40,315 bases of DNA from an uncultured Pelagibacteraceae bacterium (GCA_902628565.1 CACONR010000009.1:1-40315), one strand, 5' to 3'. Counted from the first letter of the stretch, positions 16,468 to 25,261 are shown. Translations and numbers: made by a program. Notes: generated from the letters alone by a model not told the origin.

Positions 16468-16501
16468 AAATACCCCCTAAACTTTAGGGGGTATTTTTTT
16501 T
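16468..16501 (+). terminator. Intrinsic terminator between binding protein and permease genes (system A)
   Basis: A 13-bp stem has left arm AAATACCCCCTAA (16468-16480) and right arm TTAGGGGGTATTT (16484-16496), with a three-base loop and T-rich tail to 16501. It sits 13-46 bases after the binding-protein stop and 12 bases before the permease start. Partial read-through would set the ratio of binding protein to membrane complex. Confidence 0.9.
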
Positions 16502-16513
16502 AAGAGGCAATTT

Positions 16514-17407
16514 ATGGATTTCATGGTTTTCCAATATCCGATGATAACCATTCAAGCTTGCTTGGACGGAATTTTATTAGGTGTATTGTTTGCTTTAATT
16601 GCTTATGGCATGGCATTGCAGTGGGGAGTAATGAATATCATAAATATTGCACAAGGTGATTTAGTTATTCTTGGTGGTTACATTGCTTACTTTATGTATC
16701 TTTATGGAATACATCCTGCATGGGGTGTCATTGTATCACCAATAATAATGTATTTTGTGGGTGTCGGAATTTATAAGTTGGTCATTAATAAAGTAGTTGA
16801 TAGAGACTTATTTATCTCAATTCTTGCAACTTTTGGAATAAGCATTCTTTTTATGCAATTAATGAACTTTGCATTTGGTGCAGATGTTGTTTTAGCTAAC
16901 TCTGGTTACGGAACCACTTTCTTATTTGATAGCAATGTGGTTTTACCAAATTCTAAAATATTTTCTGCTGTAGTAAGTATTGTTTTTGCAATTTGTTTAG
17001 TTATTTATATGAAAAAATCAAAACTTGGTCGAGCAATAAGAGCAACTGCTCAAAATGCAAGAGCTGCAAAGATTTTAGGCGTTGATACCGAAAAAGTTTA
17101 TGCTGCAACATTTGGTATTAATGCTGCTTTATGTGGTGTTGCGGGAGCTTTAATATCAATAACATTTACAATTCATCCTTATATGGGATTACCTTATACA
17201 ATTAGATCGTTTATGATTGTAATCGTGGCAGGCCTTGGAAATTTACCTGGTGTTGCTATGTCAGGAATGGGATTAGGAGTTTTTGAAGAATTTGCTGATT
17301 ATATCTTAGGAACAGAGTTTAGAATTGGATCAGTATTCTTATTATTGGTTTTAATTCTAGTTTATAGAAGATTTAAGCTTTCTAGAAAGAGAGAGTACTT
17401 AAAGTGA
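16514..17407 (+). CDS. livH: HAAT ABC importer permease, LivH type (system A)
   Basis: A 297-residue inner-membrane permease with about eight membrane segments. The N-terminal ILLGVLFALIAYGMALQWGVMNIINIAQGDLVILGGYIAY is the LivH hallmark (...G..N.AhG....GAY). The cytoplasmic coupling loop is GRAIRATAQNARAAKILGVDTEKVYAATFGINAALCGVAGAL, which contacts the ATPases. A Shine-Dalgarno sequence AAGAGG lies about seven bases before the ATG. It is the first gene after the terminator. Its stop overlaps the GTG of the next permease by four bases (GTGA), so the membrane subunits are translationally coupled. Confidence 0.92.
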   Translation: MDFMVFQYPMITIQACLDGILLGVLFALIAYGMALQWGVMNIINIAQGDLVILGGYIAYFMYLYGIHPAWGVIVSPIIMYFVGVGIYKLVINKVVDRDLFISILATFGISILFMQLMNFAFGADVVLANSGYGTTFLFDSNVVLPNSKIFSAVVSIVFAICLVIYMKKSKLGRAIRATAQNARAAKILGVDTEKVYAATFGINAALCGVAGALISITFTIHPYMGLPYTIRSFMIVIVAGLGNLPGVAMSGMGLGVFEEFADYILGTEFRIGSVFLLLVLILVYRRFKLSRKREYLK

Positions 17408-18453
17408 ATAAAAACCTTATTTTATACGCATCAATATTAGTTTTTGGACTTGCTGCACCATTTATATTTCCTGCTTTTAAAGTTCAATTATCTATTCTTT
17501 GTGTATTAATTATTCTTGCTGTTACTTGGAATATTCAAGGTGGTGAGATGGGTTACAATTCGTTTGGAAACATTCTTTTTTATGGGCTTGGAATGTATTT
17601 ATGTGCCTCAGTACAAGTTGGAATGTTTTTTCCATTAGCCGAATGGACTGAAAGTGGGGGAGAAAAGACATTCGTACATACTCCTACACAATTTTTTCAA
17701 GGAATGGCAGCTGGACTTGTAGTTGCAGCAGTTGTTCCAACAATAGTAGCTGGTCTTATTGGATATTCAATTTTAGGATTGAGAGGACATTATTTTGCAA
17801 TATGTACTTTAGGTTTAGGAGTAGCCGCAGGAGAAATTTCTGGAGGTATTGAAATAATTGGAGCAGGCCAAGGATTTACAACTCCACCTTTTCCAAACGT
17901 TGGTGGTTTAGAAGCAAGAGGAGAGTTTTTTTATTTTTGTAGTTTTTTTGCATTAGTCCTTGCATTCATTACTGTACGCGCAATTTATTCAACTCGTTTT
18001 AAATTAATTCTAAATGCCATTAGAGATAACGAAGATAAAGCTGAAGCTATGGGAATTGAAACCATGAAGTATAAAATAATTGGTTGGATGGTTTCAGCAT
18101 TTTTCTGTGGTTTGGCTGGGGGAATTATGGGGGGGCTTGTTGGATATATTGATTCAACTGATGTTGCCTTTGATGGAAGAGAGATGGGAGTATTTATGGT
18201 GCTCATGGCAATCTTGGGTGGAAAAGGAACTTTATGGGGACCTGTTATTGGTGCCACTGTTTTTCATATTTTCAAAGAAGGTTTTTGGACATTATTTTTA
18301 GGTTGGCAGTATGTGGCTCTTGGAGTTCTTATTGTTGTCATAGTAATTTACTTTCCAGAGGGAATTATGGGTTGGCTTAGAGAAAAATATCCTGAGCGAT
18401 TTGGTGAAGTTGTTGATGAAGCAGATAGAAAAGCACAGGTAGAATTAAAATGA
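17404..18453 (+). CDS. livM: HAAT ABC importer permease, LivM type (system A)
   Basis: A 349-residue second permease subunit, starting at GTG inside the GTGA overlap with the LivH-type gene. The family pattern TWNIQGGEMGYNSFGNILFYGLGMY and the coupling loop LILNAIRDNEDKAEAMGIETMKYKIIGWMVSAFFCGLAGGIMG are intact. About nine membrane segments are visible. A periplasmic loop near residues 75-100 (TESGGEKTFVHTPTQF) is somewhat longer than in LivM. The stop overlaps the ATG of the LivG-type gene (ATGA). Confidence 0.92.
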   Translation: MNKNLILYASILVFGLAAPFIFPAFKVQLSILCVLIILAVTWNIQGGEMGYNSFGNILFYGLGMYLCASVQVGMFFPLAEWTESGGEKTFVHTPTQFFQGMAAGLVVAAVVPTIVAGLIGYSILGLRGHYFAICTLGLGVAAGEISGGIEIIGAGQGFTTPPFPNVGGLEARGEFFYFCSFFALVLAFITVRAIYSTRFKLILNAIRDNEDKAEAMGIETMKYKIIGWMVSAFFCGLAGGIMGGLVGYIDSTDVAFDGREMGVFMVLMAILGGKGTLWGPVIGATVFHIFKEGFWTLFLGWQYVALGVLIVVIVIYFPEGIMGWLREKYPERFGEVVDEADRKAQVELK

Positions 18454-19190
18454 GTATTCTAGAGGTAAACAACGTAAGTAAATCATTTGGCGGTGTTAAA
18501 GCTAATGTTGATATTTCCATGTCTGTTGAAAAAGGAAAAATAGTTGGTCTAATTGGTCCAAATGGCTCTGGCAAAACTACTTTGTTTAATTCAATTGTAG
18601 GAACTTATCCTATTGATAATGGATCAATCAAATTTAATGGAAAAGAAGTATCAGAACTTCCAGTGCCAATCATTGCAAAATTAGGTTTGTTAAGAACTTT
18701 TCAGCAAACAAGAATATATGGAAAACTGAATTGTGTAGAAAATATGCTAATTAGCCATAAAGGAAGTGACTCAAGTTTGTTAAAGATTTTTTCGAAAATC
18801 CCTAAAGAACTTACAGAAAAGGCTGAAAACTTGTTAAGTTTTGTTGGTTTGTTCCAAAAAAGAAAATTAAGAGCTGGAGATTTATCTTTTGGCCAGCAAA
18901 AATTATTAGAGCTGGCAATGGCTTTAATGAACGAGCCCGAAATGCTCTTGTTAGATGAACCAACTGCAGGAATAAACCCAACACTAATAAATGGAATTAT
19001 AGACAGATTAATAAAGGTAAATCAGGATTTCGGGATAACATTATTAGTAATTGAACATAACATGAGAGTTATTATGCAATTAGCCGAAGATATTTTTTGT
19101 TTAGCGCATGGAAAAATGTTGGCTAACGGTACACCTGATGAGATTAAAAATGATAAGCGTGTAATAGATGCTTATTTAGGAGCACAATAA
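18450..19190 (+). CDS. livG: HAAT ABC importer ATPase, LivG type (system A)
   Basis: A 246-residue cytoplasmic ATPase. Walker A GPNGSGKTT is near residues 36-44. The signature is LSFGQQKLLELAMALMNEPEMLLLDEP, where the usual LSGGQ reads LSFGQ, as in many LivG proteins. Walker B LLLDEPTAGINP and the switch His in VIEHNM are present. The insert after the Q-loop, RTFQQTRIYGKLNCVENML, is LivG-like. It overlaps both flanking genes by a few bases (ATGA upstream, TAATG downstream). Confidence 0.92.
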   Translation: MSILEVNNVSKSFGGVKANVDISMSVEKGKIVGLIGPNGSGKTTLFNSIVGTYPIDNGSIKFNGKEVSELPVPIIAKLGLLRTFQQTRIYGKLNCVENMLISHKGSDSSLLKIFSKIPKELTEKAENLLSFVGLFQKRKLRAGDLSFGQQKLLELAMALMNEPEMLLLDEPTAGINPTLINGIIDRLIKVNQDFGITLLVIEHNMRVIMQLAEDIFCLAHGKMLANGTPDEIKNDKRVIDAYLGAQ

Positions 19191-19975
19191 TGTCTAATCA
19201 ATATGAAGTTTTAGGTAAGGCACCAGTTGCTGAAGATTTAAAAAAACTTTCACCCTCAAATGTTCATCTTACAATAAAAAATATGAATGCTGGTTACGGA
19301 AAAATGGAAATATTACACAATTTTGATCTTTTTGTAGGCAAGGCTCAATCGTTATGTTTAATAGGTCCAAATGGAGCGGGTAAATCCACTATTCTTCACT
19401 CAATTTATGGTTTTACTAATATTTTTTCAGGCCAAATAGAAATTGATGGCAACGAAATTACAAATTTAAGTCCAGCTGAAAAATTAAAATCAGTTGGTAT
19501 TGCCTATATACTTCAAGATAACTCTGTTTTTCCGGATATGACAGTTGAAGAAAATTTATTAATGGGAGGATTCATAAAAGAAAAAACAGAAGAGTCTTAT
19601 CAAGAAGCTGAGAGGATTTTTGAAAAATATGAACGATTAAGAAATAGACGAAATCAGCCTGCAAAAGTACTTTCAGGAGGTGAAAGAAGATTGTTAGAAA
19701 TCTCTAGAGCGTTAGTGATGAAGCCATCAGTGCTATTAGTTGATGAGCCATCAATTGGTTTAGAACCAAGATATATTGATATGGTGTTTGAAATATTACG
19801 AGATCTCCAGGAGAATGAAAAAAAGACAATCATTCTTGTTGAACAAAATGCCAAAAAAGGATTAGAATTTGCTGATATAGGTTATGTTCTCGTTTCTGGA
19901 CAGACTGCTATTGCTGGCAAAGGTGATGATCTTTTAAAAAATCCAGATGTTGGTCGCTTATTTCTTGGCGGCTAA
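19190..19975 (+). CDS. livF: HAAT ABC importer ATPase, LivF type (system A)
   Basis: A 261-residue ATPase. Walker A GPNGAGKST, signature LSGGERRLLEISRALVMKPSVLLVDEPSIGL and the H-loop replaced by Gln (ILVEQNAKKGLEFAD) are all typical of LivF. The protein carries an N-terminal extension of about 28 residues before the first strand (VHLTIKNMNAGYGKMEIL), longer than in most LivF. It is stop-start overlapped with the LivG gene by one base, and the AzlC gene begins directly at the next base after its stop. Confidence 0.92.
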   Translation: MSNQYEVLGKAPVAEDLKKLSPSNVHLTIKNMNAGYGKMEILHNFDLFVGKAQSLCLIGPNGAGKSTILHSIYGFTNIFSGQIEIDGNEITNLSPAEKLKSVGIAYILQDNSVFPDMTVEENLLMGGFIKEKTEESYQEAERIFEKYERLRNRRNQPAKVLSGGERRLLEISRALVMKPSVLLVDEPSIGLEPRYIDMVFEILRDLQENEKKTIILVEQNAKKGLEFADIGYVLVSGQTAIAGKGDDLLKNPDVGRLFLGG

Positions 19976-20680
19976 ATGATAAAGAAAGAATTTTTTTTAA
20001 AAGGATATAAATCAATCCTCAAGCCTGACAGCCCCGCAATCGCGTTGGCATGTTGCTTTGTTGCGATCGGTGCACTTCTTAAAAACGTTGGTTTTAATAT
20101 TCAAGAAAGTGTCCTATCAACATTGTTGATTTATGCCTTGCCAGGATCATTAGTAATGGCAGAGTCAATTCTTATTGGAGCATCATTAATTAGTATCTTT
20201 TTTGCAGTTTGGTTTGTTAATGCAAGACTTTACCCAATGGCAGTATCTTTATTTCCATTAATGATGGATGATAGTCAACCAAAATGGAAATATTATTTGT
20301 CATGTCATTTTATAGCTGTCTCGGCATGGCTAATTATGAAAAGTAATTATGAGACAATTGAAAAAAAGGACAGGGTTGATTTTTGGATAGGAATTGGTTC
20401 AGCAACTTTAAGTGTATCTGTTTTAGCAACAATTTTAGGTTTTTATTTAGCAGATTATTTAAATAAAGATATGTTAATGGGTTTAGCGATTTTAAATCCA
20501 ATTTATTTCACTTGTATGATGGTAGGAGCAATGAAAACTTTGCAAATTACTTTATCAGTTACCTTAGGAGCAATTTTGGGTCCTATTTTTTATTTTTTTT
20601 CACCTGAGTGGTCTATTATATTAGGTGGCGTTGTAGGTGGCTCAATAGCATATTTGCTTGGAGAAAAAAATGTCAATTAG
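19976..20680 (+). CDS. azlC: AzlC-family branched-chain amino-acid exporter, large subunit
   Basis: A 234-residue polytopic membrane protein. AzlC family features include the N-terminal SPAIALACCFVAIGALLKNVGFNIQESVLSTLLIYALPGSLVM and the following hydrophobic blocks RLYPMAVSLFPLM and NPIYFTCMM. Characterised AzlCD pairs export branched-chain amino acids or analogues. The start directly abuts the stop of the importer ATPase, so it is made from the importer operon. AzlD follows with an overlap. An exporter co-transcribed with an importer is unusual and may act as an overflow valve. Confidence 0.82.
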   Translation: MIKKEFFLKGYKSILKPDSPAIALACCFVAIGALLKNVGFNIQESVLSTLLIYALPGSLVMAESILIGASLISIFFAVWFVNARLYPMAVSLFPLMMDDSQPKWKYYLSCHFIAVSAWLIMKSNYETIEKKDRVDFWIGIGSATLSVSVLATILGFYLADYLNKDMLMGLAILNPIYFTCMMVGAMKTLQITLSVTLGAILGPIFYFFSPEWSIILGGVVGGSIAYLLGEKNVN

Positions 20681-20993
20681 TGTCTTGTTATCTATAATCG
20701 TTACATCACTAGCAACTTATCTTTCAAGATTTTTAGGTGTACTCTCATCATTAAGAATAAAGGAGTCTTCTAAAATTTTTAGATGGTTTAATTGTTTAGC
20801 ATATGCAACACTTGCAGCTTTGATTGCCAGAACAATCATTTTTCCAGTAGGTGCCCTTACAGATGCTAGCTATTTAAGTAGGTTGATTGTTGTATTATTA
20901 AGTCTTGGAATATTTTTTATTACTAAAAAAAATTTTGTATACCCAACAATTTTTTCAGCCATATCTATTGGGATAGTAAACAACTTTTTTTAG
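20670..20993 (+). CDS. azlD: AzlD-family small membrane subunit
   Basis: A 107-residue protein with three to four hydrophobic segments. AzlD features are SIIVTSLATYLSRFLGVLSS and FNCLAYATLAALIARTIIFP, matching the T..tRflp..l...l.r.l...p.avl pattern of the family. The chosen start is ATG at 20670, with GGAGAA about five bases upstream, inside the 3' end of azlC. A TTG four codons earlier (20658) is possible but overlaps the Shine-Dalgarno sequence. It is the last gene of the system A operon; no strong terminator follows. Confidence 0.78.
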   Translation: MSISVLLSIIVTSLATYLSRFLGVLSSLRIKESSKIFRWFNCLAYATLAALIARTIIFPVGALTDASYLSRLIVVLLSLGIFFITKKNFVYPTIFSAISIGIVNNFF

Positions 20994-21037
20994 TAATTTA
21001 AAAATAATTTGGTATTATGTTAATTAGAAAATAAATT

Positions 21038-21949
21038 ATGGAAAATATATCTGGATTTGAAATATCAAGTAATAGAATATCTCCTAGAATAATTGATATA
21101 AAAATTAAAGACGAGACTATTGAAAAATTGATTTTTCCATTTAAAAAATTTGATTTAACAGCTATCGAATACAAACCTTTCACAAGATTTACAATTGCTA
21201 AAAGCTTAGATGATTTAAGTGGAAACAAGCTTGGTATTATAATGAATAGAATAATAAGAGATAGAAATCTTGGCTGTTTCATAATTGGTCCTGATAATAA
21301 AAACGCAAATGTTGATGATATTTTTTTAGTAAAATTATCAACAGCAATATCGCATTTAATAGGAGTGCCAAATCATGATTCTATGGCGGGCAAATATTAT
21401 GCAAGATTTCATGTTAAGCATGAGGATAAAAGTGACTCATATTTAAGGAAAGCTTATACTAATATGGATCTTCATACTGATGGAACATATGTAAAAGAAA
21501 TTACTGATTGGCTTTTAATGACAAAGATCGAGGAAAAAAATGTAGAGGGTGGAGAAACAGCAATGCTACACTTAGATGATTGGGAATATTGTGAAGAACT
21601 TTTCGATGATCCAGTTGGAAAACAGAATTTTTTATGGGGCTCGCCAAAGAGCAAGAATGTAGACTATAAAGTAGAGCATCCGATATTTTCAGAAGATAAA
21701 GATGGCAGACCCCAGATATCTTACATTGATCAGTTTCCTGAACCAAAAAATATGTCTCAAGGTAATTTTTTACAAAAGTTATCTGATTGTTTAGAGGAAA
21801 GTAAGAATAAAGTGATAACTAAATTGCCTGTAGGATCAGCGGTAGTTGCAAATAATTATTTTTGGTTACATGGCAGAAAACCTTTCAAGGAAAATAAAGA
21901 TTTAAGCAGAGAACTATTAAGAATTAGGGGTTCATTTTTTAAAAATTAA
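21038..21949 (+). CDS. glaH: Glutarate 2-hydroxylase (CsiD/GlaH family Fe(II)/2-oxoglutarate dioxygenase)
   Basis: A 303-residue non-heme iron dioxygenase. CsiD/GlaH converts glutarate to L-2-hydroxyglutarate using oxygen and 2-oxoglutarate, the exit of the lysine-cadaverine-glutarate route. The facial triad is visible as H146-x-D148 in NMDLHTDGTY and H278 in FWLHGR, with Arg295/Arg297 near the C-terminus for 2-oxoglutarate. Further CsiD-specific blocks are AYTNMDLHTDGTYV, ITDWLLMTKIEEKNVEGG, LHLDDWE and RPQISYIDQFPEPKN. Length is close to E. coli CsiD (about 325). No L-2-hydroxyglutarate oxidase (LhgO) is adjacent. It lies in the same direction as a ProC-like gene 34 bases downstream. Confidence 0.88.
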   Translation: MENISGFEISSNRISPRIIDIKIKDETIEKLIFPFKKFDLTAIEYKPFTRFTIAKSLDDLSGNKLGIIMNRIIRDRNLGCFIIGPDNKNANVDDIFLVKLSTAISHLIGVPNHDSMAGKYYARFHVKHEDKSDSYLRKAYTNMDLHTDGTYVKEITDWLLMTKIEEKNVEGGETAMLHLDDWEYCEELFDDPVGKQNFLWGSPKSKNVDYKVEHPIFSEDKDGRPQISYIDQFPEPKNMSQGNFLQKLSDCLEESKNKVITKLPVGSAVVANNYFWLHGRKPFKENKDLSRELLRIRGSFFKN

Positions 21950-21983
21950 TCTATCATCTTAAATAAATAAAATTTATAAAATT

Positions 21984-22751
21984 ATGAAACTTGGTTTTAT
22001 TGGCACAGGAAAAATAGCTTCTTCAGTTATTATTGGAATATGTAATTCAAAAATAAAATATAAAAAAATTATTATTTCACCAAGAAATAAAAGAATAGCA
22101 CTTAATTTAAAAAAAAGATTTAATAAAGTAAGTATTGCAAAAAATAACCAAGATGTGATTAATAATTCTAATTGGGTGTTCTTAGCAGTTACTCCTATAG
22201 TGGGAAAAAAAATACTAAAAAATTTAAATTTTAGAAAAAGTCAGATGATAATCAGTTTTATTTCAACAATAACATTAATGGAACTAAAAAAGATTATTAA
22301 AGTAAAGTCAAAAATTGTAAGAGCAATACCACTTCCCCCAATATCTTTAAAAAAAGGGCCTGTCCCAATTTATCCACCAAATAAAAAAGTAAAAGATTTT
22401 TTTAATAAAATTGGATCTACAATTGAAATTAAAAATGAAAAGTTATCAATTAACTTTTGGTCAACATCGGGAATGATGGCTTCTTATTATGAAATCTTAA
22501 ATGTAATGAGTAGTTGGTTAGTAAAGAAGGGAATAAAAAGAATAGATGCACAAAAATATATAACAAACCTATTTTTAGCCTTATCTGAAGATGCAGTTGT
22601 CAATTCAAAAAAAGATTTAAAATATTTGGTAAAAGAATCTCAAACGCCACAGGGTTTAAATGAGCAAGGTCTTAAAGAAATGAAGAATAAGGGGGCCTAT
22701 AAATCCGTTATAAATTCTTTAAATAGTATTTATAAAAGATTAAATAAATAA
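21984..22751 (+). CDS. Pyrroline-5-carboxylate reductase-like NAD(P)-binding protein
   Basis: A 255-residue protein of the ProC family. The N-terminal Rossmann motif is MKLGFIGTGKIASSVIIGI; AVTPIV and the RAIPLPP segment correspond to the ProC VRAMPNTP region. The C-terminal dimerisation helix region has ESQTPQGLNEQGLKEMKNKG where canonical ProC has a SPGGTT-like substrate motif, so the active-site residues diverge. It is unusually Lys/Asn/Ile-rich even for this genome. Position between a glutarate hydroxylase and an amino-acid importer (3 bases ahead of its ATPase) suggests reduction of a cyclic imine, such as a piperideine or pyrroline carboxylate, rather than housekeeping proline synthesis (inference). 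Confidence 0.72.
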   Translation: MKLGFIGTGKIASSVIIGICNSKIKYKKIIISPRNKRIALNLKKRFNKVSIAKNNQDVINNSNWVFLAVTPIVGKKILKNLNFRKSQMIISFISTITLMELKKIIKVKSKIVRAIPLPPISLKKGPVPIYPPNKKVKDFFNKIGSTIEIKNEKLSINFWSTSGMMASYYEILNVMSSWLVKKGIKRIDAQKYITNLFLALSEDAVVNSKKDLKYLVKESQTPQGLNEQGLKEMKNKGAYKSVINSLNSIYKRLNK

Positions 22752-22754
22752 TTA

Positions 22755-23540
22755 ATGTCAGAAAATATTTTAGAAATTAATAATCTATCAAAATATTTTG
22801 GTGGATTAGCAGCAGTGTCAGATTGCTCTTTAAAAGTTAAGAAAGGAACTATAACTGGAATAATTGGTCCTAATGGATCTGGTAAAACAACTTTATTTAA
22901 CTTGATAGCTGGAAACTTAAAATGTTCAGCTGGTAGTGTAATGTTTAATAATGAAAATATTACTGATGTTCCTGCTTATGAATTATTTTCAAAAGGACTT
23001 CTTCGAACTTTCCAAATTGCACACGAGTTTACAAACTTATCTGTTTTAGAAAATTTAATGATGGTTCCAGGTAATCAATCAGGTGAACAACTAATGAACG
23101 CAATATTTAAGCCCAATCTGATTATGAAAGAAGAAAATATTATTAAGCAAAAAGCAATAGAAGTTATAGAATTTTTGAATTTAGGTCATTTACGAAATGA
23201 GTTAGCTGGTAATTTGTCTGGTGGTCAAAAAAAGTTATTAGAACTTGGCAGAACAATGATGGTTGATGCAAAATTAGTTTTATTAGATGAAGTAGGAGCA
23301 GGTGTTAATAGAACATTACTTAAAGATCTTGGTACAGCTATCGAAAAGCTCAATAAAGAAAAAGGATATACTTTTTGTATGATTGAGCATGACATGGACT
23401 TTATTGGAAGATTGTGTGATCCAGTAATTGTAATGGCTGAAGGATCAGTACTATTTGAGGGTTCGGTTGAAGATGCCAAAAAGGATGAAAAGGTAATTGA
23501 AAGTTATTTAGGAAGAGGGTCAAAAGTAAAAGATAATTAA
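22755..23540 (+). CDS. livG: HAAT ABC importer ATPase, LivG type (system B)
   Basis: A 261-residue ATPase. Walker A GPNGSGKTT, LivG-type RTFQIAHEFTNLSVLENLM, signature LSGGQKKLLELGRTMM and Walker B LVLLDEVGAGVN are visible. The usual DEP is DEV here, which is seen in some LivG relatives. The H-loop is MIEHDMDF. It follows the ProC-like gene by three bases and precedes the LivF gene by one, so the catabolic genes and the importer look co-transcribed. Gene order (G-F-H-M) differs from system A (H-M-G-F), so this is a distinct system and not a recent tandem copy. Confidence 0.92.
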   Translation: MSENILEINNLSKYFGGLAAVSDCSLKVKKGTITGIIGPNGSGKTTLFNLIAGNLKCSAGSVMFNNENITDVPAYELFSKGLLRTFQIAHEFTNLSVLENLMMVPGNQSGEQLMNAIFKPNLIMKEENIIKQKAIEVIEFLNLGHLRNELAGNLSGGQKKLLELGRTMMVDAKLVLLDEVGAGVNRTLLKDLGTAIEKLNKEKGYTFCMIEHDMDFIGRLCDPVIVMAEGSVLFEGSVEDAKKDEKVIESYLGRGSKVKDN

Positions 23541-23541
23541 A

Positions 23542-24249
23542 ATGGCGTTTTTTGAGGGAAATAAAATGACAGGAGGCTATGGAAATGGTCCTGATATTAT
23601 TAGTTCGTGCTCTGTAAATGTAGATAGAGGAGAAATTGTTTCAATTTTAGGTCCTAATGGTGCTGGAAAGTCAACTGCTATGAAAGCTATGTTAGGTTTA
23701 TTAAATTTAAAATCTGGCTCAGTAATAATTGATGGCAAAGATATAACCAAATTATCACCACAAGATAGAGTTAAGTCAGGAATTTCATTCGTTCCTCAAA
23801 CAAAAAATGTTTTTGCAGGAATGACTGTTGAGGAAAATTTAGAAATGGGATCTTTCTTAATTAATGATAGTTATAATTCAGTAATCAATGAGATCTATGA
23901 ATTGTTTCCAATATTAAGTGAAAAAAGAAATCAATTAGTTGGTGAATTATCCGGAGGGCAAAGACAACAAGTTGCGCTTGGTAGGGCACTTATGATTAAG
24001 CCATCAGTTTTAATGTTAGATGAACCTACCGCAGGAGTTTCACCAATTGTAATGGATGAATTGTTTGATCATATTGTAAAAGTAAAACGTACAAATGTTG
24101 CAGTATTGATGGTTGAACAAAACGCCAAACAAGCCTTAAGTATTTCAGACAGAGGTTATGTACTGGTTACAGGAGAAAATCGTTATTCAGGATCAGGAAA
24201 AGAATTACTCAATGATCCAAGAGTAAGAAGTTCATTTTTAGGCGGTTGA
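23542..24249 (+). CDS. livF: HAAT ABC importer ATPase, LivF type (system B)
   Basis: A 235-residue ATPase. Walker A GPNGAGKST, signature LSGGQRQQVALGRALMIKPSVLMLDEPTAGVSP and LivF-type MVEQNAKQALSISDRGYVLVTGENRYSGSG are complete. It starts at ATG one base after the LivG stop. The next permease begins one base after its stop, with an AGGCGG Shine-Dalgarno sequence inside the 3' end of this gene. No N-terminal extension, unlike the system A counterpart. Confidence 0.92.
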   Translation: MAFFEGNKMTGGYGNGPDIISSCSVNVDRGEIVSILGPNGAGKSTAMKAMLGLLNLKSGSVIIDGKDITKLSPQDRVKSGISFVPQTKNVFAGMTVEENLEMGSFLINDSYNSVINEIYELFPILSEKRNQLVGELSGGQRQQVALGRALMIKPSVLMLDEPTAGVSPIVMDELFDHIVKVKRTNVAVLMVEQNAKQALSISDRGYVLVTGENRYSGSGKELLNDPRVRSSFLGG

Positions 24250-24250
24250 T

Positions 24251-25261
24251 ATGGATTATATAAACGCGATTGTACTTTTATTAAATTATATTTTTGTACC
24301 AGCATTAGCTTATGGATCACAATTAGCTTTAGGTGCAATTTTTGTAACGTTGATATATGGGATCTTGAGGTTCGCAAACTTTGCCACAGGGGATATGATG
24401 TCTTTTGGAACCATGGTCACAATTTTGTTCACATGGTATTTTCAATCTTTAGGAATAAGTTTGGGTATTTTACCAACCGCTCTTATCGCAATTCCTTTTG
24501 CTATTATATTTATGGTTGGTTATATGCTTTTGATAGATAAATTTGTTTTTAAATATTATAGAGTCAGTAAAAGCCCCCCTGTTCAATTAGCAATGGTGAG
24601 TATTGGAGTAATGTTTGTCACCCAAGCAGTTGTTCGAATAATTATCGGTCCCTCTGATAGAAGATTTTTTGATGGTGAAAAATTCTTGATTAAAGCTAGT
24701 GAGTTTAAAGAAATGACTGGTCTTAACGAAGGCCTTGCAATCAAATCCACTCAAGTAATTACAATTGTTGTAACATTAATTTTAGTTTCAGCTCTTTTTT
24801 GGTTTTTAAATAAAACAAAAACAGGAAAAAGCATGAGAGCTTATTCTGATAATGAAGATCTTGCTTTGTTGTCTGGGATTGATCCAAAAAAAATTGTTAT
24901 GATTACTTGGATAATAGCGGGAGTTTTAGCTACAATTGGTGGAGCGCTATATGGTTTAGATAAAAGTTTTAAACCATTTACTTATTTTAATAATATGCTT
25001 CCAATTTTTGCTGCAGCTATTGTTGGGGGTATAGGAAATCCTTTTGGTGCATTTTTAGGAGGTTATGTAATTGCTTTTTCAGAAATTCTTTTAACTTATG
25101 CTTACAAGAAATTTTTTATTTACCTGTTACCAGAAAGCTTGGAGCCAAATAGTTTAGTCCAATTGCTCTCAACAGATTATAAATTTGCAGTATCGTTTTC
25201 AATTCTTGTTATTGTGCTGCTTTATCGACCTTCTGGAATTTTTAAAGGGAAAATATTGTGA
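24251..25261 (+). CDS. livH: HAAT ABC importer permease, LivH type (system B)
   Basis: A 336-residue permease. The hallmark ALGAIFVTLIYGILRFANFATGDMMSFGTMVTILF corresponds to the LivH N-terminal G..Y...nfA.G segment. The coupling loop is GKSMRAYSDNEDLALLSGIDPKKIVMITWIIAGVLATIGGALYGL, and the C-terminal IFAAAIVGGIGNPFGAFLGGYVI is conserved. An extra loop (about 135-160, GEKFLIKASEFKEMTGLNEG) lengthens it relative to system A. Its stop overlaps the GTG of the LivM gene by four bases. Confidence 0.92.
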   Translation: MDYINAIVLLLNYIFVPALAYGSQLALGAIFVTLIYGILRFANFATGDMMSFGTMVTILFTWYFQSLGISLGILPTALIAIPFAIIFMVGYMLLIDKFVFKYYRVSKSPPVQLAMVSIGVMFVTQAVVRIIIGPSDRRFFDGEKFLIKASEFKEMTGLNEGLAIKSTQVITIVVTLILVSALFWFLNKTKTGKSMRAYSDNEDLALLSGIDPKKIVMITWIIAGVLATIGGALYGLDKSFKPFTYFNNMLPIFAAAIVGGIGNPFGAFLGGYVIAFSEILLTYAYKKFFIYLLPESLEPNSLVQLLSTDYKFAVSFSILVIVLLYRPSGIFKGKIL

